In this document: positions 10,601-17,745 of the stretch, in pieces
Layout: every line of letters starts with the position of its first letter
Numbering within the stretch: position 1 is the first letter of the stretch
Assembly: GCA_009760855.2 (NCBI GenBank)
Contig: WPIO01000088.1
Location: 1,057,501-1,100,000, forward strand
DNA: 42,500 bases
Direction: 5' to 3'
From: Cristatella mucedo
Taxonomy: Eukaryota > Bryozoa > Phylactolaemata > Cristatellidae
The notes under the pieces: generated by a model
Databases searched by the model: none
Seen by the model: only the letters and a program-made list of their open reading frames with translations
Told to the model about the DNA's origin: nothing
Translations under genes and position numbers: made by a program

Positions 10601-10867
10601 CGGTTGGTAGGTAGCCTACCACGACCAGTCACGATATATAAATTGCTAAAGATAATTTCGTACGCGGCGCTAACTTCTGTTATATTACACCACTGGTTTA
10701 GGCAGCAGGTACTGACCGGTGTCGCCATCGGGACCGCCATCAATACCCAAGGCCTCTTCAAGGCGTTTCACCAGCTCCTCCTTCTTTCCTTTCGTATCCA
10801 AATTTCGCTTCTTGAGCTCATCTCGTAGCTCGGTAACTTTAAGATTCTTAGGCTCAATATCGGTCAT
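2104..10867 (-). CDS. hnRNP U-like protein (SAP-SPRY-P-loop-RGG), 14 coding exons, 964 aa
   Basis: Nuclear RNA- and chromatin-binding protein of the hnRNP U/SAF-A family, which binds scaffold/matrix-attachment DNA through SAP and RNA through the RGG tail. Exons on the minus strand: 10867-10717, 10245-9895, 9732-9650, 9534-9049, 8759-8550, 8281-8126, 8005-7898, 7773-7651, 7409-7281, 6398-6230, 5747-5559, 3163-3104, 2947-2637, 2472-2104. All introns are GT-AG and phases match; the coding sum is 2895 nt including TGA. Order: SAP (about residues 9-43), acidic Glu/Gly region (51-195, with a seven-Glu run), RS-like segment (233-250), SPRY (about 308-480), P-loop domain with Walker A GLPSAGKT (521-528) and RNYIMDQT (593-600), then the RGG/Gly-Ser-Trp tail (about 719-964). 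The order matches vertebrate hnRNP U (about 825 aa), with a longer acidic part and tail. The first in-frame ATG begins [11 protein letters not shown] directly before SAP. HNRNPUL paralogue status cannot be settled here. Confidence 0.95.
2637..2947 (-). CDS. hnRNP U-like coding exon 13: RGG box
   Basis: Residues 739-842. Several RGG and many YRG motifs (NYRGG, GYRGG, DYRGG, YRGRGG), then [16 protein letters not shown], ending GGRYYGNQ. Acceptor is TTTTATAG|CT, fixed by the phase-1 donor upstream; the nearby CTGGCAG would shift frame. Donor is CAG|GTAAGG. Intron 13 is 164 nt. Confidence 0.92.
2719..2745 (-). other. GC-rich Gly-codon stretch within exon 13
   Basis: GGC/GGT-dominated codons give long Ala-rich or Arg-rich false open frames on both strands across 2000-2850. 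Only the Gly-rich minus-strand frame joins the splice phases of the other exons. Confidence 0.5.
3104..3163 (-). CDS. hnRNP U-like coding exon 12: 60-nt RD/RGG-entry exon
   Basis: Sixty nucleotides, phase 1 in and out, so skipping it keeps the frame. It encodes [19 protein letters not shown] flanked by split Gly and Ala codons. Acceptor is GTTTCAG and donor TATG|GTAAAC. The RD repeats continue those at the end of exon 11. Being a symmetric short exon, it is a plausible cassette exon (inference). Confidence 0.85.
3264..4718. other. Intron 11 of hnRNP U-like gene, remainder
   Basis: AT-leaning intronic sequence between exon 12 and the 32-bp array. A short AATAATAATAATG stretch near 3247 could be a remnant of a LINE tail. 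No coding region recognised. Confidence 0.5.
4719..4960. repeat. 32-bp hairpin-forming tandem repeat, 7.6 copies, in intron 11
   Basis: Seven complete and one partial (18-nt) copies of a 32-bp unit that look identical by eye. Each unit holds GATCATGC-TCT-GCATGATC, an 8-bp perfect stem with a 3-nt loop, then AGGTC and the palindrome ATGATCAT. Junctions create the longer palindrome CATGATCATGATCATG. The array lies in the 2.4-kb intron 11 of the hnRNP U-like gene. Confidence 0.95.
5559..5747 (-). CDS. hnRNP U-like coding exon 11: end of P-loop domain
   Basis: Residues 656-718, phase 1 at both ends. [20 protein letters not shown] then [19 protein letters not shown] matches the helical end of the hnRNP U nucleotide-binding region. 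It then becomes Arg/Asp rich ([17 protein letters not shown]). Acceptor is ATTTTCAG and donor TCGG|GTACGT. Intron 11 is 2395 nt, the longest. Confidence 0.93.
6230..6398 (-). CDS. hnRNP U-like coding exon 10: P-loop domain, third part
   Basis: Residues 600-655 plus one base. [20 protein letters not shown] then [15 protein letters not shown] matches the post-Walker B part of the family. It ends LEMKG across the junction. Acceptor is CTGGCAG and donor AAAG|GTACTG, phase 1. Intron 10 is 482 nt. Confidence 0.94.
6906..6968. promoter_or_regulatory. Cluster of five GATA motifs plus CAG run, intron 9
   Basis: TTATCT occurs at 6907, 6915, 6923 and 6931 (8-bp period) and AGATAA at 6940. CTGCTTATCTG-A-CAGATAAGCAG (6927-6949) is an 11-bp inverted repeat with a 1-nt centre. 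A (CAG)n run follows to 6968. GATA-factor binding is inferred from the motif only. Confidence 0.45.
7281..7409 (-). CDS. hnRNP U-like coding exon 9: P-loop domain, continued
   Basis: Residues 557-599, phase 0. It ends [16 protein letters not shown], matching the hydrophobic strand plus Asp (Walker B-like) of hnRNP U. Acceptor is AACCTAG and donor CAG|GTAAGC. Intron 9 is 882 nt. Confidence 0.94.
7521..7642. repeat. TA/TG then CA microsatellite, intron 8
   Basis: Long TA run interrupted by TGTA steps, then (CA)n to 7642. It starts within 10 nt of the exon 8 donor. It creates Ile/Tyr-repeat open frames on both strands, which are not genes. Confidence 0.95.
7651..7773 (-). CDS. hnRNP U-like coding exon 8: Walker A
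   Basis: Residues 516-556, phase 0. It starts [20 protein letters not shown]; the P-loop GLPSAGKT keeps the invariant Gly, Lys and Thr. It ends [12 protein letters not shown], as in hnRNP U. Acceptor is CTGCAG and donor AAG|GTATGT. Intron 8 (241 nt) carries a TA/CA microsatellite starting right after the donor. Confidence 0.95.
7898..8005 (-). CDS. hnRNP U-like coding exon 7: SPRY to P-loop linker
   Basis: Residues 480-515, phase 0. [20 protein letters not shown] followed by ERVRG and a Lys-rich end matches the hnRNP U linker between SPRY and the nucleotide-binding domain. Acceptor is CTTTAG and donor GAG|GTTGGT. Intron 7 is 124 nt. Confidence 0.93.
8126..8281 (-). CDS. hnRNP U-like coding exon 6: end of SPRY
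   Basis: Residues 428-479, phase 0 at both ends; only 52 codons and therefore easy to miss. It reads [20 protein letters not shown], later [19 protein letters not shown], matching the C-terminal SPRY strands of hnRNP U. Acceptor is TCCATAG and donor AAG|GTGTGC. Intron 6 is 120 nt. Confidence 0.94.
8550..8759 (-). CDS. hnRNP U-like coding exon 5: SPRY core
   Basis: Residues 358-427, phase 0 at both ends. [20 protein letters not shown] leads into [19 protein letters not shown], the SPRY strands that follow the linker in hnRNP U, and ends at KGDVITAYL. Acceptor is GGATTTAG and donor TTG|GTGAGC. Intron 5 is 268 nt. Confidence 0.94.
9049..9534 (-). CDS. hnRNP U-like coding exon 4: RS-like stretch and start of SPRY
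   Basis: Residues 196-357, phase 0 at both ends. It begins [10 protein letters not shown] and passes through an Ala run into [18 protein letters not shown] (233-250). A low-complexity linker follows, then the SPRY entry ([34 protein letters not shown]). The last three motifs align directly with vertebrate hnRNP U. Donor is AAG|GTGAGT; intron 4 is 289 nt and contains a G-rich tract on the plus strand at 8882-8914. Confidence 0.93.
9650..9732 (-). CDS. hnRNP U-like coding exon 3: acidic region, continued
   Basis: Residues 168-195, starting [18 protein letters not shown]. Acceptor is TTTTACAG and donor GCAG|GTTCGA, ending in phase 0. Gln, Gly, Ala and Glu rich. Intron 3 is 115 nt. Confidence 0.88.
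9895..10245 (-). CDS. hnRNP U-like coding exon 2: acidic region
   Basis: Residues 51-167. Acceptor is TTCCGTAG|AC; the split codon G+AC gives Asp. Composition is mostly Glu, Asp, Gly and Ala with a seven-Glu run, as in the acidic region that follows SAP in hnRNP U. Donor is CCAG|GTGTGT. Intron 2 is 162 nt. Confidence 0.92.
10717..10867 (-). CDS. hnRNP U-like coding exon 1: start codon and SAP domain
   Basis: Encodes residues 1-50 plus one base. The SAP helix-extended loop-helix is visible as [15 protein letters not shown], then DTKGKK, then [11 protein letters not shown]. Donor is CCG|GTCAGT. A second GT four bases on would break the frame with exon 2, so the first was chosen. Intron 1 is 471 nt. 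Confidence 0.93.
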
Positions 10868-10901
10868 GCTTGCCGCTGAGACAAGCAAGTAACAGTCGCA
10901 T
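10854..10901 (-). other. Possible uORF overlapping the hnRNP U-like start codon
   Basis: An upstream ATG (10901-10899) opens a 15-codon frame ([15 protein letters not shown]) that stops at TGA 10856-10854, after overlapping the main ATG at 10867 in another frame. It matters only if transcription starts upstream of 10901, which sequence alone does not show. Confidence 0.35.
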
Positions 10902-11130
10902 AAGCACAAAGGCCTCACGCTTTGCAAAAATGGCGCTCACCTAATAGGAAGTGCCGGCGAGCCGTTCAGGGTCTCTCGATAGGCTCAACTTATTTTAAGC
11001 CCAGCGATGATACGATATATTTTTTAAATGTTTTAATATAAATTATAGTATTTTAGTTTGCAAAACTGAAAGTGCACCACTAGTCTGGATGTACGTTGGT
11101 CACGTGACCAACGGACGGCGCGCCGTCCTC
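10868..11130 (-). promoter_or_regulatory. Likely promoter/5' UTR region of the hnRNP U-like gene
   Basis: Upstream of the start codon, GCGCCATTTTTG (complement of AAAATGGCG at about 10926-10934) resembles a YY1-type initiator motif. Further up lie the paired palindromes at 11094-11128 and an AT-rich interval (11010-11060). No TATA box sits at a clear distance. Confidence 0.4.
11094..11128. promoter_or_regulatory. Two abutting perfect palindromes (20 bp and 16 bp)
   Basis: CGTTGGTCACGTGACCAACG (11094-11113) is a perfect 20-bp palindrome centred on the E-box CACGTG in the GTCACGTGAC context. GGACGGCGCGCCGTCC (11113-11128) is a perfect 16-bp palindrome sharing one base with it. They lie about 230 bp upstream of the hnRNP U-like ATG. 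Confidence 0.8.
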
Positions 11131-12307
11131 GGGAGCTGTGGTCGGCGGCTAAGAAAATATTGGCGACCGAGAGTTCATTAGTTTCGCGATCGGTGTGTTG
11201 TGTTTGCAATAAATATGCAAAGGAGTGGTGGTCAGATTTGGTTGCTTTGGATTCCTACGGCGGGCGTAATCCCTCCACGGCGTCAGCGGGGTGGGGGAGG
11301 AGGTCCGCTGTACGACACCGCCCCGCCCGCCCTCCCCCCTCGCTGTCAGACATCCGCACGACTGCGCGCGTCAGCGTCCCTGCGCACTGGCTTGGTCCGG
11401 AACCCTGGCCTCATTTGCAGGCCCTGGCATAGTGGCACTATGCAATAGCGAGAGTGAGCAATGAGCGCAGGGGGGGGGGAGCTGTACAACCTACCGCGGC
11501 TAGCAGCATGGACAATACAAGGTCGCAGTGCTTAGAGAAGAACGGGACTCGCCAGAGTAAATGGGCTGTGCACCGCCCACCCATCAACCCCAACCGGAGG
11601 CCGCAGCGGTCGACTGCCAGCTGGATTCTCAGACAGAAAAGAGCCGGCCGGCTGCAAGAGTGGCAAGCAAACAATGGCGCGCGGCGTAATAGCGTGCTAC
11701 TGGTGCGCTGGTTAGGACCCGCATGGGAAAGTGCGCAAGAAGACGAGAAGACGAAGCCTCCGACGGGCCATTGATGGGGGTTGATAGGACGAACAGCACT
11801 CGCCGAATCGGGCGCCGATAAAAAAGTGATCGAACAGAAGCCAAAACGACGGACGACAAGCTCACTGGGGTAAAGATGAGGTGAGAGCCGATCTGAGAGC
11901 GTTTTCAGCCGACACTTATATAGGATAGGATGCCCAGTCGGATGCAGATGCCGGAAGCGAAATCCAGATCGCGCCTCGGCGAATGCGAACTGAAGGCCCG
12001 ATCCACGCGAGATTTAAATTTAGTGATGAGAGTAAAGGCGAGAAGACTGAGACCGAGGAGCGCGAGGCGGCGCGAGAGCGCGTTACTGGAGGAGCGCGAG
12101 GCGGCGAAAGAGCACCACGTGACTGGAGGAGCGCGAGGCGGTGCGAGAGCGTGCGAGCGCGACGAGCGGTCGACGGGGGTCGAATAGGTCGAGAGGTGCA
12201 AGCGGCGACTGACACTGCTGCTGCTGCTGCTCAAGCCCAAGACAAGATCTAGCGTTCGATTCGACGCTGATTAGGGAGCGGAGGCAGCTACGGTGCCGTT
12301 GGTTGAC
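11131..12307. other. GC-rich intergenic region, no gene recognised
   Basis: Rich in CpG, with imperfect GAGCGCGAGGCGG-type repeats at about 12055-12150 (three related copies). Open frames exist on both strands, but none resembles a known protein or starts convincingly. It could be the 5' end of a divergent transcript. Confidence 0.4.
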
Positions 12308-12416
12308 ATTACTCACCATTCAATTGCATTTCCCTTTGCAGCAAATGTAAAGTGCCTAGAAAGAGATTGAGTTGTCTGAGGGAGCTTTATCAAGTGCATT
12401 ATTATTATTATTATTG
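12308..12416 (+). mobile_element. LINE 3'-end fragment
   Basis: About 100 bp of the LINE 3' terminus: CATTTCCCTTTGCAGCAAATG, GTGCCTAGAAAGAGATTGAG, then CAAGTGCATTATTATTATT. The 5' part is missing. Confidence 0.85.
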
Positions 12417-12526
12417 AAGGCAGATCAGACGAGCTGCGAAGTTGCTCACCAGTGGCAGACGATTCGGACGCAGGCACAGCGAGTCGTGAATAAAGAAAGG
12501 TCAAGTACTTGCTCTACGGTGGCTAG

Positions 12527-12620
12527 TAATAATAACAATGATAACAACAATGATAATAATAATGATAATGCATATGATATAGCGCCTACATAGAACTGAA
12601 TCTCTTAGTACGCATTTTAC
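12527..12620 (-). mobile_element. Diverged LINE/SINE B tail
   Basis: On the minus strand, AAGAGATTCAGTTCTATG and GGCGCTATATCATATGCATT precede an ATT-rich tail. This matches the shared LINE/SINE B 3' terminus with several changes. Confidence 0.65.
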
Positions 12621-12776
12621 TGATACTGTATAGGAAGTCTTAGCAAATGATTGTTCGGCAACGTCCGTAAGCAGGGGGCTCAGTATGAAACCTAAAGAGC
12701 GATCCTTTGTCTTCGCGGGATCAATATCGGTTTCTCCGTCTATTGACGTCCTCCTATTCGTGCGGAAAGTGCCTGT

Positions 12777-12857
12777 TGTTACAAAGGTGCGTTACAAAGG
12801 TGTGTTACAAAGGTGTGTTACATAGGTGTTGTTACAAAGGTGTTGTTACAAAGGTGC
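12777..12857. repeat. Tandem GTTACAAAGGTG repeats
   Basis: About six copies of a 12-15-bp unit, GTTACAAAGGTG followed by 0-3 variable bases; one copy reads GTTACATAGGTG. Confidence 0.85.
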
Positions 12858-12901
12858 CTGCTTCGCTGCGGCTTCCTCGTCGGAACTTGAATTGGCTGCA
12901 A

Positions 12902-12933
12902 AAAACGCAGCACTCGCTACGGTGCTGCGTTTT
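12902..12933. other. Perfect 12-bp stem hairpin
   Basis: AAAACGCAGCAC and GTGCTGCGTTTT enclose an 8-nt loop. A related arrangement (AACGCAGCAC, GGTGCTGC, GCCGAC) appears near 35126-35155, so this may belong to a low-copy repeat. Confidence 0.6.
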
Positions 12934-14194
12934 GGTAGCCGACGCGCGATGAATAGTAGCGACGCCTAAACCTCGCAATGCGGCTAGCGACTTGAAGGCG
13001 CAGCACAAATACACACGGGTAGCGGAACGCGGTAGCGACGAAGAGCGCTCAGACCTTAGCATAATAGGTCCATATCTGGAATGCACTGATATTATGCAAT
13101 AGATAAGTCTATTCGATAAAAATGGACGGCTACCAGGCGTTCAACAGCGGCCGCGACATACTCCATACAACGGTTCGGCGGCCTAGAACTCAGATCAGCC
13201 GAGGCGGCCAACGCAGGGAACAAAACTGACTGCCCATCTCATGGCGCCTGCCTTTCTTTTAAGCGGTCTCGTCTTCTGGGCGGCCTCGAGCCAGCATTGC
13301 TGCCTAATGTCGGCTCCTAGCCCTTGCAATATAGGAACCGCAAGCAATGAATATCAATCAGTCGTAAAGTAGCTGAATTAGCTCGTCGCCTTTTCGCTGC
13401 TGAGAGATTGGCTCTCTGATGACTCCTCAACTGAAATCCGCAGACGCAGCGCACGCAATGCCGGCGTCAGTCCGGCGGATACAAGCGTCCGACGCGCGGC
13501 TGTATCTGGCGTCTCGTCTCGTGGCGAGCCGCTGCGTCCGTCGGCCGAGCCGCTGAAGCTACCGCCCGCTGTTGACCGGCTGTTCCGTTCATTTCCGCTC
13601 TGCGCTCACGCACCGTCTGCTCTTAGCCTCTTCTCCGCTGCCAAGAATACTGCACATCTATTCGCTGCGAGGCACAGTCGCCATGTTGTGCTCGAACGGA
13701 AGCGACCGTTCGCCGCATCGGAGGCGTATTTCGCACGTTCCTGAAGCCAGCGTCTTCTTGCGTCACTAAAAGGAAACCTAAAAGTATAGTACTTCTTGGC
13801 ACTTTTAAGATAAGACCAGCCTTTTACCGCGTGCCCGTTCATTTTTGCTGCTTGTCGGGGCATAGAATCCTTGTTGTCTCTCTGTATTCCGATTTCTCGT
13901 TCTTAAAATTAAAACCTATATTCGGGTCTAGTGCACTCAATTGTCCTTCAGTATCAGCAACGGTTATTCTTAGAGAGCATGATCGATCAAAATTTAGTAA
14001 CTTAAAAAAAATGTATCGCAGCTTGGTCGAACCGGAATAGATTCGCACAAACGCAGCCCATGCCTAGGCGGCCTACTTTTTGGCACTCGGGAATGCTGGG
14101 AATGGTGGGAATCCCGGGAATTCTGGGAATTTTGGCGCACGGGATTGCTGGGCAGACGAGCACCAGCCCGTGCCCAAGGAGTGTATGTGAAGTC
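12934..14194. other. Intergenic, no gene recognised
   Basis: Mixed composition. A minus-strand open frame at 13863-13606 contains FRFPFSDARRRW but lacks the rest of any domain I know. GGGAAT-type short repeats occur at 14088-14130. Confidence 0.4.
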
Positions 14195-14364
14195 GCAGTG
14201 AGCTGCTTTAAAAGCCTCGTTTATATAGCGCCACAAGAGAAGAGCCTACACGGCTATCGCCAGCGCTAGCATTGGTCAATAAAGGATCGACCACTGCTGG
14301 ACTCGAACCCGCGACCTGGGCAGTGAAAAGCGACCAACTTACCCCTGAGCTAAGACCCAGAGAC
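14195..14364 (-). mobile_element. SINE A copy (tRNA-derived)
   Basis: On the minus strand: A box TAGCTCAGGGGTAAG, B box GGTCGCGGGTTCGAGTCC, body CCTTTATTGACC, and the SINE A tail (GGCTCTTCTCTTGTGGCGC, then GAGGCTTTTAAA). Confidence 0.8.
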
Positions 14365-14709
14365 GTATTAACTCCCTCCCGACCTGCATCAGAACATCCC
14401 CTGACCTGACCACATTTAAAAGAAACTTGAAAACATACCTATTTAGGACAGCATTTAGTGGGTCCTTGTGATTCGTCCTCGATGTGCTTATGCGTGCTGA
14501 CACTGTTCATGCTGCCACTAACCACATTTGCATGCTGACACAGTGCATGTAACCCCTAACCATGTTATTCATTTTGTTTGTTTTTCAAGCATGATTTTAC
14601 TTACTATTCTATTGCGTATCACTTTGCAGCAAATGTAAAGCGCCTAGAAAGAGATTAAGTTCTCTGAGGGCGCTTTATCAAGTGCAATATTATTATTATT
14701 ATTATTATT
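14365..14709 (+). mobile_element. LINE 3' end with C-terminal coding remnant
   Basis: One frame reads NSLPTCIRTSPDLTTFKRNL and then KTYLFRTAFSGSL before TGA, the typical L2-clade ORF2 end. A 3' UTR follows, with the terminus TTTGCAGCAAATGTAAAGCG and a (TTA)n tail to 14709. The frame is intact over this stretch, so the copy is relatively young. Confidence 0.9.
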
Positions 14710-15091
14710 GCGGTCACCTGCTATGCCGGCCGCGGAAAAGCGCACGAAACGGCCCTGGCTGCTGCCGCGAGCGGTGCGAAGGTGCGGTGCGGTTTTTCAC
14801 CTCCTTCTGTCATTTCCTCCAGGAAATTCGCGCGTTCACCTGCTCTCCACTGGAACGGTAGTTGGATGTTTTTGGCCGGCCTGACAATCTCTGACTAGAG
14901 TGGGTCCGAGATGGGTTCTGGGTTGAACGCCATTCCTTTGCCGTACGCTGACCTTTGTCATTGACGCAGTGACGTACTATTGACGCAGTGACGTACTGGC
15001 GAAACTATTTCGGATTAAGACGGTTCTTGCACGTGGCTACTGCCTCAATCTAGTAGTAGAGTTCCTTAGTAAATTGAAATTAAAAGCTGGC
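14710..15091. other. Intergenic, no gene recognised
   Basis: Contains a short tandem duplication of TTGACGCAGTGACGTACT near 14960-14997. No coding region or other structured element identified. Confidence 0.4.
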
Positions 15092-15265
15092 TAATTTAAC
15101 GGTCTCGTTTATATATACCGGCAGAAGAGACATGATTACTGTCACGTGACCGCGGTCAGCAGTCGAAGATGAAGGATTGCCCTCTGCGTGACTAGAAACC
15201 ACGACCTGGGTCGTGAAGGGCTTTAGACGCCGGAAGTGAGCGGGCACTCAGCCCATCTACCGGTG
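15092..15265 (-). mobile_element. Diverged SINE A copy
   Basis: Minus strand: the ACGACC-N2-GGTCGT hairpin (15201-15214), a weak B box, and the tail GTCTCTTCTGCCGGTATAT then GAGACCGTTAAATTAGCC. It includes another GTCACGTGAC (about 15141-15150). Confidence 0.65.
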
Positions 15266-15713
15266 ACTGCAGCAGATCTAAAGTCTGGTGACGGGTGCAA
15301 AGACCGGAGACGCGGACTGCGGACGCCGTCGTTTGCGCTCTCGCGGCTTCCGCAATCCGCTTTCTGCGAACGTAACTCTCAAGGGGGGGACTAGAGCTCT
15401 GATCTCTGACCTATTTTTGTTTTGGTTACAAAGATGAGGGTCGCTCGCTCAGGCTCCGCTACGGAGTTGATCCTCAGCGACGATCGGGGGGGGGGCAGAG
15501 GTCATGAGTCAGAGGCCTCGCGGAGTGTGAACGGACGTCGCTGGTCACGACCGTTGGTGTGCTAGATCCTTGGTGTAGTTGAATGGCGCCCAAGCTCACC
15601 AGTACAAGGATTGGTCAGTATTTGCCCCTTCTCCTCTCCCTCACACTTGGTAGGAACGTGTCCGCCCCACTCTCCTTGGGCTAATACCAACGAGGAAAGT
15701 ACCTACGAGTGAT

Positions 15714-15835
15714 ATAATGTTTCTCAGTCTGTAACTCCTCAAAGCCACACAGACTATGCGGGTGTTACGCAGGAGAGCTTTCCACAGCACACTCACAGCC
15801 TAAGCGTCTTTCGTTGCGCATTCGGTAGCCATGCC
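15714..15835 (+). mobile_element. Repeat C, first ~120 bp
   Basis: Matches the head of repeat C: CAGTCTGTAACTCCTCAAAG, then GTGTTACGCAGGAGAG, CTCACAGCCTAAGCG and CGCATTCGGTAGCC. It ends where several other copies break. Confidence 0.8.
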
Positions 15836-15857
15836 TAGGAGGAGATTGGTAAAAAAA

Positions 15858-16060
15858 ACAAGACTCGATGGCACACTGTGTCAGGCAATTGCTATTCACG
15901 ACCTCGATCCCGACCGAGGTCGTGGGTACGAATCCTACGGTGGACGATCCTTTATTGTCGCTTGCTAATAGCAGTGGCGATAAGCCTGTAGGGCTTTTCT
16001 GCCGCTATGCAAAAGCAGGCTGCTAAATTAGCAGGTGTATTTTTTTTATCTCTTGTTGAG
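15858..16060 (+). mobile_element. SINE A copy
   Basis: GATGGCACACTGTGTCAGG (A-box region), hairpin CACGACCTCG / CGAGGTCGTG (15897-15906 with 15915-15924), B box GGGTACGAATCC, body GATCCTTTATTGTCGC, and tail CTTTTCTGCCGCTATGC then CAGGCTGCTAAATTAGC. Confidence 0.85.
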
Positions 16061-17483
16061 ACTGGCAGCGCCGTCGTCTGCTTGCGTTGAGTTGCGTAAA
16101 ATCCCCCTACACCTGCGCCCGGTGACTCGGTTCAGATAATTACAGCGACGCAACGACCCGACGCAACTGCGGCTAGTATAGCGCCTTTAGGCGAGGCGGT
16201 CTAATCATTGCGCGCGCGCGGACTGCCAGGCGGCTTGGCGAGCAGCTGGACACGCCCACCACGTCAGTGTTCGCCGTTGCGCAGCTGCGCCGAGCTTAGA
16301 GTCAACGATCCGTAGCCGAATCGGAATAACGAAACGCGTCGTTTCCCCCACGATCGATTCGCAACCGTCAACATAAAAGCCAGAGGTTACAGTCGTACGC
16401 GCACGGCGCAGCCACTCGCGACGTCGCCGGAGCGTTGGGTCGGAGACCGAGTCGCATTCTGGACTCTGGAGTCGCAGACTGGACCGACGTTCTGCCACCG
16501 TTGCCTGATTTCCGGATCGAAATTCGCCAACAGCGCCGAGCGGTCGCGGAGGAGGACCACGGTACGCTGCCGCGAAGGTCGCGCGCGCGCGCGTTCCCCT
16601 GCGCACAGCAGCGTAGGCGGCGCCCGCGCCAGCGACGAGCGGGCCGGATGTCGATGCCGGAAGTGCTTGGGGCGGAAGTGTACGCCATCGCTCTCCGTTA
16701 GCGCCGTTTGCGGTTGCGTCAGCCCGAGCCGACTTTCTTGAGATTGCAGCGACGTTCCGCCGTCAAGTCTGCGCATCCCGTCTAGGTTTAGTCGACGGCT
16801 CCGGCGCTATCGCGACGGCTTCAGGTTAGTAAAGTCTAGCTTTGCTTCGTCGGAATGCGCCGGAGCGCGGCGGGCGGCGCGCCTGCACAGCGCGCCTTCA
16901 GGGAAGGAGGCGTGCTGTGCAGGTTCGTGCAGTCGCCGCCTCTATCGTGCAGTTCCTTCGACCTCTACTAAGATTTGGGCTTGAATCGCCGACTCAGAGA
17001 GAATGCTTCAGGTTGATACTCGCGTCAATGGCTCGACTGCTCGCAGCTTCGCAGAGCTCGCGGCAGCGGCGCGCCGGCTCAATACTGGTGCAGAGCGCTT
17101 ACTCTAGGGTGCGATGCGAGTGCTTAGGCGTCGCTGTGCGCTTACAATTTTTCGATGCGATTGCTTAGGAGTCGCTATGCGCTTAAAACTTTTCGTACGT
17201 CACGTTGCTGCCGATTTGCGCTTTCTCAGGAGTCAAGGAGCGCCTGCGTTTGAAGGCCCTTGAAGGTGTCTAGGCAGAAAAGTAGAGAAGTAGAGAACAG
17301 TAGAGACCGCCTGTTTCTGTGCTTTAGCCAAATGGTCTAAAATGCTCGCTCTCACATGAAGACCCAGGTAGTCGTGGTTTTGAATCTCGCAGAAGGCTAA
17401 TAAATATCCTGCATTGTGTATACAGTATTATATATTATATATCGTATTATTATATCGACTGTATTGTATATAGCCTATATTGT
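16061..17483. other. GC-rich intergenic region, no gene recognised; 41-bp duplication
   Basis: CpG-rich, especially 16200-16700, with open frames on both strands that show no known domain. At 17112-17194 a 41-bp unit starting CGATGCGA is present twice with a few differences. Could be a promoter or first exon, but nothing supports a specific call. Confidence 0.4.
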
Positions 17484-17745
17484 AATGTATTTTGTCTGCA
17501 ACTGCACAAAGCCACAAAGACTATTTGGATGTTACGCAGGAGAGTTTTGTATATGTGCACTCATAGCCTAAGCCGCTTTCTGTGCGCATTCGGTAGCCAA
17601 CAGACGTCATCTTACGCAACAAAGAGAAAGTGGGAAGCATAGCAGAGTTAGGAGAGCAGTTGAGGTAGTGAGTAGCATAGAAGTAGCAGTTCAGGACCGC
17701 TGAAAAGGATGTGCCATAGTGGGCAGCAGGAGAGCGGTTGTTGTA
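17484..17745 (+). mobile_element. Repeat C copy
   Basis: About 260 bp: ACAAAGCCACAAAGACTAT, TGTTACGCAGGAGAGTTTTG, CAACAAAGAGAAAGTGGGAA, CAGGACCGCTGAAAAGGATG, ending near GGAGAGCGGTTG. It lacks the last ~90 bp seen in the longest copies. Confidence 0.85.

Noticed and set aside
11160-11448. Divergent gene starting in the hnRNP U-like promoter region
   Set aside because: The frame lacks an ATG at its start and shows no domain; composition alone explains its openness.
13606-13863. Minus-strand frame with FRFPFSDARRRW, at first glance THAP-like
   Set aside because: The C2CH zinc ligands and AVPTIF-type motif of THAP domains are absent, and no partner exon was found.
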